Assembly (NCBI GenBank): GCA_038324085.1
Contig: JBBQHP010000002.1
Location: forward strand, 1 to 64,000
Origin: Ga0077523 sp038324085
GTDB lineage: Bacteria; Pseudomonadota; Gammaproteobacteria; Burkholderiales; Ga0077523
DNA length: 64,000 nucleotides
Reading direction: 5' to 3'
Part shown: in pieces, positions 15,001-24,000 of the stretch
How the letters are laid out: each line of letters starts with the position of its first letter
How positions within the stretch are numbered: position 1 is the first letter of the stretch
Notes under the pieces: model-generated
Database searches by the model: none
Seen by the model: the letters and a program-made list of their open reading frames with translations, nothing else
What the model was told of the DNA's origin: nothing
Position numbers and translations under genes: made by a program

Positions 15001-18000
15001 CTGGTCGGTTCGATCGACGACAGCAATCTCGATAGCTGGGTCCTCGAGATTGCCCGCTTCGGCTCCGATCGATTCGTCACCCTGGCGAGCGGCACCACGG
15101 CTATGGACCAGGCTGTTTTGTTCGATCTCGATCCGACGGGCTGGGAAAACGGCCCTTATCGGCTGCGACTCGGCGCCACCGACATCGCCGGTCGGCGCGC
15201 TGAAGCCGAGACGCTGATCTACGTCGATTCCAACGCGACCAGATCCGGATACCGTCGGCAGGAGACCGATTTCTCCTGGGAAATCGCCGGCCGATCCCTC
15301 GACTTCGTCCGTGTCTACGATTCTCTGACCGCAGACATCGAAGGCACCTTCGGGCGCGGCTGGTCGCTGCCCTGGCGCGACGTGCGACTGGTCACCGACA
15401 TCCCGAGCACCGGAACTGCGGCCGATGTCCTGCGCGCCGGCGCCCTGGCCTACGTGACCTTGCCGACCGGCGAGCGGGTCGCGTTCAGTTTCCAGCCGCT
15501 GGAACAACGCGGGCAGGCCTATTCCTGGTGGGCGCCGCGCTGGGTGACGCAAGGTGATTCCCACGGCTGGCAACTCCGTTCCGTGGACGCGAATCTCCAG
15601 CGCGGTGCGGATCGGTTCTACGACCTCGAGGCGGGTACCCCCTACAACCCGGTTACCGACGCATCCACGCGCGCCCAATTCACGCTGCAGTCCCCGGACG
15701 GCACCGAATACGAGCTCACTGCGCGGGGTGGAGTCACGGCGATCCGGTTCACGGACGGCCAGCGCGTCACCATCGCGGACAGCGGCATGGTGGCGTCCGA
15801 CGGCAGCTTCCTGCGTTTCCAGCAGGACGCAAAAGGACGCCTGGTCGAGGTGATGGATTCGGCGGGTCGCACGTTCCAGTACGCCTTCGACGCCGACGGC
15901 AATCTCACGGTCGTGCGCGATCTCGCTCAGGCGCGATCGATCCGATATGCGTACGACGCGGCAGCGCCGCAACGCCTCACGCTCGTCGCCGAAACGGGCG
16001 AAGGTTCTTCGATCCGGTACACGAACGATGGGGCAGGGGTCGATCCCGTCGCCGATGCCGGACCGCTCCAGGCGTTGCTGGGGCAGGGACTCACAGGACA
16101 CCTGGACGCGGGCGAAGTGGATCGGTTCGCGCTCGTCATCCAGGCGAGCGAGGTTCGGTCGAGCGCAGGCGGCGCGCTACTGCTCGGCGTGGAGGTCGCC
16201 GCGACGCCCGGCGCCGCACTGGTGCCCGACACCCCGACGATCGCGGGCCTCACCCCGATCGTGACCGGCAGTGCCAACGGCCGGGCCTTCGCGCTGTTCT
16301 CCATCACCCGCGCCGACCTCCTGCAACTGGAATTCAAGGGCGCGGGCAGCGGGGATTACACCGCTCGCGTGTTTGCGGCCGGCGACGTCGATGCTAATGG
16401 CCTGGTGGACGGCGCGGACGCCGCCGCGCTCGACTCGTTGCTGACCGCCGGGCACTACCTGGCACAGGCGGATTCCAACCGCGACGGGGTGCTCGATGGC
16501 ACCGATCGCGCTTTGCTGTTCGCCAATCTGGGCTTCGCGCCGAACCGGCCACCACAGTTCGATGTCCAGCCGCTCAAGACCTACGCGAACCTGCCGCGCG
16601 CGTTCGACCTGACCAGCCTCGTGCACGATCCCGAGGGGGATCGCGTGAGCCTCAGGATCGAGAGTGTGCAGGGGGGGGGCGCCGCAATCGGCGGCGACGG
16701 AAGCAGCATCCTGTTCGCGCCGGACGCGGGTTTCGTCGGCCAGGCAAGCTTCACCGTGGTCGCGGACGACGGCCATTCGGTCTCCGCGCCGAAGAGTTTC
16801 GCCGTCACCGTCTCGGATGCCCGGCTGGTGTCGCTCGACCTGGTGTCGCGGCAACCGCACGTCATGATCGGTCGATCGCTTGCGCTCGCGGTGGTCGGTC
16901 GCTTCGCGGACGGCGACCAGGTCGCGGTGCCGCTTTCGTTCGTGGACGTCGCCTCGTCCGACGAGTCGGTCGCGGCGATCGATCCGCGCGGATTCGTCGT
17001 GGGCCATGCGCAGGGCACGTCGATTCTCCAACTGACGCGCGACGGCGTCCACGCGGCGACCGTCATCACGGTCGACCAACCGGTTCCGTCCGATTCGGTC
17101 GACGGCTCCCCGACGGAATTGCCGCCGCTCGAGGTGTACCCCGGCGCGGTCGCTCTGCTGCCGAGGGAGAGTCGCCGGCTGCTGGTCGGTCGCGGCACTT
17201 TGGAGCAGGGCATGCAGGAGGACGTTTTCTACATTTCCAGCCGGCCCGACGTCATTGCGGTCGATGCCGACGGGCGCCTGCAGGCGCTGGCGTTCGGCAC
17301 CGCGGAAATCACCGTGATCTCGGGCGGCGAAGAGGTTCGCATCGCGGCTTCCGTCGTTCAGGCTGCCACCGGTTCGGCAAGCGTCGGTCCGGACGGCGCG
17401 GTCATCGCGGCCGATGCGACGACTTCGCTGTCCATCGCTCCGGGCGCCGTGGACGTCGGTACCACGGTCGCGGTGCACTCGGTCGCGCCGGATGCGCTGC
17501 CGGATGCCGTTCCTCAGGGTTTCGGTTTTCTCGGTGCGTTCACCCTCGACACCGGCGGCAAGGCACTGAAGGTCGGCGCCCGGATCTCGCTCGCTACGAA
17601 CGGCGTGGCGCCGGGAACCGAGATCGCCGTGTTCCGGGCCGGGACGTTGCCGGACGAGAACGGCGTGCCGCAGAAGATCTGGTGGTACGTGGAAGACGGC
17701 GTCGTCGACGAGGCCGGCATCGCGCACACCAACTCGCCGCCGTCGCCGGGCATCAACGACGCTGGCCTATACATGATCACCGAGCAACTTCCGGGGCAGG
17801 TGGGACGCATCCGGGGCAAGATCCTGGTGTCGGTGCCGCTGGGTCTCGACCCGCTCACCGCCATGGCGCTGGTCGCCTTTTCGCCCGTCGGCGGCGCTGC
17901 GGTGGGCATGCTTACCGGGCTCGGTGGTCTGTTCACAATGGTGTTCCAGGTCGGTGTCATCCAGACCAAGGTGATCCAGTTGTCGCCGGATGCGCTCCCG

Positions 18001-21000
18001 GTCACGCTCGCGGCGACCAACGTCGACGTGAACCCGGACACGGTCGCACAGATGACCGGGCAGGTCACGCTGAGGGATACGGCGACCGAAGCGAGCGCAC
18101 CGCCATTTCTCGACAGCGTCTCCCTGAACCTCTTCGGCGGCAACGACGGCTTCACGCCGGAACTCACGCTGAGCGGCAGCCGCCTGTTGTGGCCCGACGC
18201 TCCCGCGAACGAGCAAGGCCAGCGGCTAGGCACCGCGGTTTCGGATCTCAACGTGAAGTTCACCTACGGCAAGGTGGTGAAGATCGTCGACACCGGCATC
18301 ACCGGGACCATCGCGCCCAACGGGACCGGGACATTGAAAGTGACGGTCCCCGTGGAGGTCGCCATCGGTGCGACCGACATCCAGGTGATCCGTCCGAACT
18401 ACCGCGTGGTCACGTCGGTGGACGGCAACCAGAGTTCCACCGTCGAATCGCGCGAGAGCAACATCATTCGCCTCAAGCCGAACGCGGCCTACGTGCTGGG
18501 CGCCCTGTCGGTCGAACAGAAGGTCGCTTTCATCAACGCCAATTCCGCGGAACTGGTGGCGCGCGTGCCGGTGCCGGGCAATCCCCGATCCATCGCCGTG
18601 ACGCCGGATCTCAGCCGGGCCTACGTCGCGCTGCGCAACTCGAACAAGATCGCCGTGATCGATACCGTGGGAATCCACACCATCGATATCGATGGAAGCA
18701 CGGCGGCGATCGACGCCATCACGCTCAGGTCGCCCGGCGCTTCGGCCTATTGGGTGGTCGCCGACGCCGCAGGCAAATTCCTGTACGTGATCGACGAGGT
18801 CGCGCCTGTGGTGCGGATCGTCGACATCGATCCCGCGTCGAGGCACTACAACGAGGAAGTGGCGCAGATCAAGCTCCAGGACGACCCCATCCTGCAGCGC
18901 GGGGCGGCGTTGAACGCGGACGGCACGAGGCTGTATGTCGCCGCGCCGGGTTCGGTGACCTTCGGCAGCAATCAGCGGGGCGACGCGGGCAAGGTCTTCG
19001 TGATCGACCTCGTATCGAGCAGTGCCACCTATCGCAAGGTACTGAAAGCTGTCGACATCGACGGCGAGCCCTACGCGCTCGCCGCGACCGACGATGCCAA
19101 TCGCATGATGCTGGCCAATCGCCGTCCCGATGCGACCGGCGTCCAGTTCATCAAGGAGTCGGGCAGCAGCGCGCACCCGAGCTTCGACGTTGGGGGGTCG
19201 CTCGGCATGGTCCTGGGACCCTCCAACGACTACTTCGACGTCAACAACATCGTCGGCATCGCGTTCACCGCGGACTTCCGGTACGCATTCGTGACCGGCT
19301 TCAACACCTTCGTGCAGGGCATCCCCTCGCAGGATCCGGACTACGACCCGTTCAAGCCGGCGGGTGGCAACGTCGGAATCATCAAGGATCCGCTCGGGCC
19401 GTCGCCGCAACTGGTTGCCGCAACGCGCCCCACGCCGCTGTCTTTTCCCGACAACCTGGTGCTCTCCGCGGACGGCAAGATCCTCTATGCCGCGTATCGC
19501 GGCGTCAACGCCGTCTTCGCGTTCAATGCCACCGAGATCGTGCGCGCGCTCGACGCGGCCACGGCCGATGAACTCGATCGGCTGCAACGTCGACCGATCA
19601 ACGACCTGTTCCCCAGCGTCGATCTGAAGTCCGACATGCAGGTCGTGATCGAGGGCAATCGCCCGGTGTTCCGCGTTCCCGACGGTTCGACGATGGCCCC
19701 GATCGGGGCCGGCGCCTCGCCGCAAGGGCTGGTGGCGCAGCGGCCGCCGGCATCGGCGGAAGGATCGCTGGACGTGCGTTACGGCGACGTCGCCAAGATC
19801 GACTTCCGCAAGATCATCGAGGTCAACCATGGCGCGGCCGAAGCCCAGGCAGCCCACGACTTCGTGGTCATGTCCGCCACCGGCGGGCAGGTGGTGAAAT
19901 TCAAGGACGAATACGTCCAGCAGGACATGAAGTCCGACGGCGCCCTCGCGAGCAAGGTGAAGGACACGGGGATCGCCTATTTCGCACCGACCATCAATGA
20001 CCATGCGGTCGACCTGATCCTCAAGGGCAAGGCGTTGCCGGCGGGGCAGGGCTCGCTCACCTTCGGCTATGTCGATGGCAACGGAGATCTGGTGTCCGTG
20101 GTGGTCGATCTCGCGATCAAGGACGGCTACACGGCTTTCGAGATGGAGGGTGCATCGGTCGGGGCGCTCGATCCGCAGGTCCTGGAGACGGCGCAGAACA
20201 TGCCGCTGGACGTCTATCGCGTGCAACAGCGCCTGCGCTTCCTCGGTTATCGCACTTTCGATGGCACGCCGCTCGACGTGAACGGCGACTGGCAGTTGCA
20301 GCAGGTCACCGGCATCGACGGGGTCACGAAGACGGCGGATACGACCGCGGACGAGGGCTACCCGTACGAGTGGGAGAAGATCGGCAGCCAGTACAAGATC
20401 ATCCAGGCGAACGCGATGACCGCGTTCGAATCGGCGATCCGGTTGTTCGAGGGGTCGACCAAGCCCGGCGCGAACACCCGGATCGTCCCGATCGCCACCA
20501 AGCCGGACGAGCCCGCCATCGTGACGCCCGGGCGCATCGAGAAATCCGCGATCAATTCGGCGAACCCGACCTCGTTCGCATGGCTCAATGCGAAGAATGC
20601 GCCGCACTGGGTCGAACTGGTCGACGATGCCAGCGCGGGCGCGTTCGACATCATGCTGACCGCCGCCGAGGCCGGGAACTGGCAGGCGCAAGCCACCATG
20701 GAAGAGCGCTACACGACGTCATGGACTCTGGATGTCATCCGCCGTGCCACGGACGACGCGAATCCGATCTCGGTCGAGTTCGCGTTCCCCGAGTACGACA
20801 GCGCGGATCTCTACAACAGCTGGGGATCGACCGTGGCGCTGCGGGCCATCCAAAACACGACGCAGGCGATCAACGGTCTGACGACGCTCCACCTCGACTA
20901 CACGCACGCGGGCAAAGGCGGGCACTGGGCCGGCACCGATATCGACGTGCGCGTGCGCTACGAACGCATCGACGGGCTGATCGATGCCCCCTTCTTCGGT

Positions 21001-24000
21001 TCGCCGACCACCAAGGCAAAGGATCGCAGCGACGTGGGAGCCGGGACCTATTCCGAAACCGGTACCTGGAGCGATGATCCGGCGGGATTCGGCGCAGCGG
21101 CGGGCACCGCGCAGACCGCGATTGCGGCCGCGCGCTATGCGGTGCCCGGCAGCAGTGCCCAGGCCCAGTGGGCCTACAACGGGCTCGCCGCGGATACCGA
21201 CTACGAAATCTGGACTACCTGGGCGGCGCAAGCGAACCGCGCCAAATCCGTGGAGTACGCCATCGATCCAGGCACCGGCGTTACCAGCACGGTCACAGTG
21301 AACCAGCGACTGTCGCCGCGCGCGCAAGCCGACCTCCCCGGTGACGTCATCGCCGCTGACAACGGGACCGGAAACTGGGTGCGACTGGGCGTGGTGCACG
21401 TGGGCGCGAGCGGCACGCTCAGCATCAAGCTCGACGCGGCGCAGGCGTCCAACGGTCAGCGAGTCGTCGCCGACGCGATGCTGGTGCGCCCGGCCCTGAA
21501 GGTGCCGCCGTCGCCCATCGTGCTGAACGACACCGGCAACGACGTGCATGTCGGAAAATACGTCGAGACCGGCGGGCAGGTTTGGAGCAACGACGGCGGT
21601 GGCTACGGCGGGCGCAACCGCGTTGCCTCGCCGAAAGTCGGGCGGACCGCGGAGTGGACCTTCAACGACGTCGTGGTCGGCGGGAGCTACGATGTGTACG
21701 CGACCTGGGACAGCGCGAAAGTGACGGTCGGCGGGACCCAGTTCCAGAAGACCGCAGCCGCCACGTACACGGTGGATGACAATTCGACCACGGCGGGAGC
21801 GCTTGCCACCGCGACGGTCGACCAGTCCATGGCGTCATCGCAGGACCAGAATGGCGGCGCGAACCCCACCGAGACCATCAACGGCACGCAGTGGGTCCGC
21901 ATCGGCTCGGTCACGTCCGCGGGCACCAAGCTGGCGGTCACCCTCGCTTCCACCGATGCCACTCCCGGCAAGAAAATGTCGGCCGATGCGGTCATGATCC
22001 GCCGGACGGGTGTGACGCCGCCGCCGAATTTCGATACGCAGGACGAGCGACTGGCGTATTTCCTGAGCACCGATACGTCGGGCCAAATTCAATCGGGTCT
22101 GCAGGAATGGGAAGCGGTCGTCGTGCGCGACATCTATCTGTTCAAGCAGGCCGCAGACGTCCAGGATCAATGGGTGAATGCCTGGATCGGAGGCGATCCG
22201 ACCGCCAATCAACCCGATCACTGGCGCATCCGCGCGGCGCTCGACGTCATCAGCGACGGTATCCTGGGCAACGCCTCTTACGAAAGCGCCAGCGTCAAGC
22301 CGATCGTCGCGACGCCGCTGAATCCGCATCATCACCACTTTCATGCGGTCGTGGGTCGGCCGACGTTTCAGGCCTTGCCTGCTCCGCTCACGCTCGCTTC
22401 CGTATCCGTGAGCGCGGCCGCGCCAGCCGCGACCCTTGCTCCCGACGAGCTCGGTGCAACGTTCGCGGCGGCTCTTTCGAGGTGGGGCGATGCGGGGCTG
22501 GGCCAGGCGCAACTCGATTCCGCAGCCGGAATCGAACTCGCGATCGATGATCTCGATCCCGGGCAATTGGCGGCGCTGACCGTCAGCGCCGATCCGGATG
22601 CCCCGGCACGCCTGGTCGTCGACCGCGATGCGGCTGGCGCAGGCTGGTTCATTGACACGACCCCGATGGTCAATGAGGAGTTCCAGACGGAATCGGATGG
22701 AACCCTGTCCCTGTCCCTGTCCCCGGACGCCGGCGGCGGCGTGGACCTGCTCTCCGCGGTGGCGCACGAACTCGGACACTGGTTCGGTCTCGGGCACGAT
22801 GACGGCGCGAATACGCTCATGGCGGCGTCCATCCCGCCCGGCGTACGCCTGTTGCCTCAGCAAGCGGATGTTGCGTCCATGCCGACGCCGGTCGTGGCGG
22901 CTGATCCGCTATTCGCGGTGCTGGCCGGGGCGCTTGCACCAGCATCGGGAGTGCCGCTTGCCGGTCCGAGCGCGGAGATCTCGGCGTTCGTCGCGGCAAC
23001 CGCCGACGCATGGCAGCTCCGCGGAGGCGCAACCGAGGACGCGGGGCGGATCGTGCTGTCGGAGGACGCCTCGGTCACGACCGGTGCCGCCCGGACGTTC
23101 AACGTTCCCCTCGGCGCGCAGGCGTTGCGCTTCGCCCTTACCGGCGCGCAATTCGATCCACGCGGCGATCTGCCTCCGGATGCGTTCGAAGTGGCGCTTC
23201 TCGATGCCAGCACCGGGCTTCCCGTGGCAGGTACCGCGACGCTGTCCCGCACCGATGCCTTGCTCAACATCCAGGCCGGCGGCGCGATCTTCAAGAGCGC
23301 TGCGGTCACCTTGAGCGGACTCGACGGTGCCACGTTGCCCGTCGATCTCGCCGCGCCCATCGAAGTGACCATCGACCTGACGGGCGTCGCCGCGCCGGAC
23401 GGCGTGACCGTCTACTTCGACCTTCTCGGTTTTGGGGAAGCGGGCTCTCGGGTGAGCATTGCGGACGTGCACTTCATCGGGTCGGGTGGTGGGAACACCG
23501 CGCCGGTGGCGGTGAACGACGCGGCGAGCCTGCAGGAGGACGGCAGCGTGGTGCTCGACGTGCTGGCCAACGACCACGATGCCGAAGGCGACGCGCTGAG
23601 CGCGATCGTCCAGCAAGGTCCGGCGCACGGCGCACTCGTGGTCAACGGCGACGGCACCCTGACCTACACCCCGGTTGCCGACTACAACGGCCCCGACCGC
23701 TTCAGCTACGTTGCGAGCGACGGCAGCCTCATCTCCGGCCTCGCGACCGTCAGCCTGAGCATCAGCCCCGTCAACGACGCCCCGGTGGCCCAGGCCGACA
23801 GCATCGACGTCCTGGAAGGCCGCAGCGTCGTGCTCGACCTGCTCGCCAACGACAGCGACATCGACGGCGACGCCCTGTCCGCCGTCATCATCGATGCGCC
23901 CCTGCACGGGGGCCTGAGTCTGGACGCCCAAGGCGTGCTCCACTACACCCCCGATGCCGGCTACCTCGGTGGCGACCAGCTCACCTACCGCGCGAGCGAC

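Noticed and set aside
11800..16101. A 1,433-codon minus-strand frame, and similar ones at 18226-20691, 22909-25932 and 41640-44789
   Set aside because: All lie opposite recognised coding sequence, lack start signals and domains, and have Arg/His-rich composition typical of antisense shadows.
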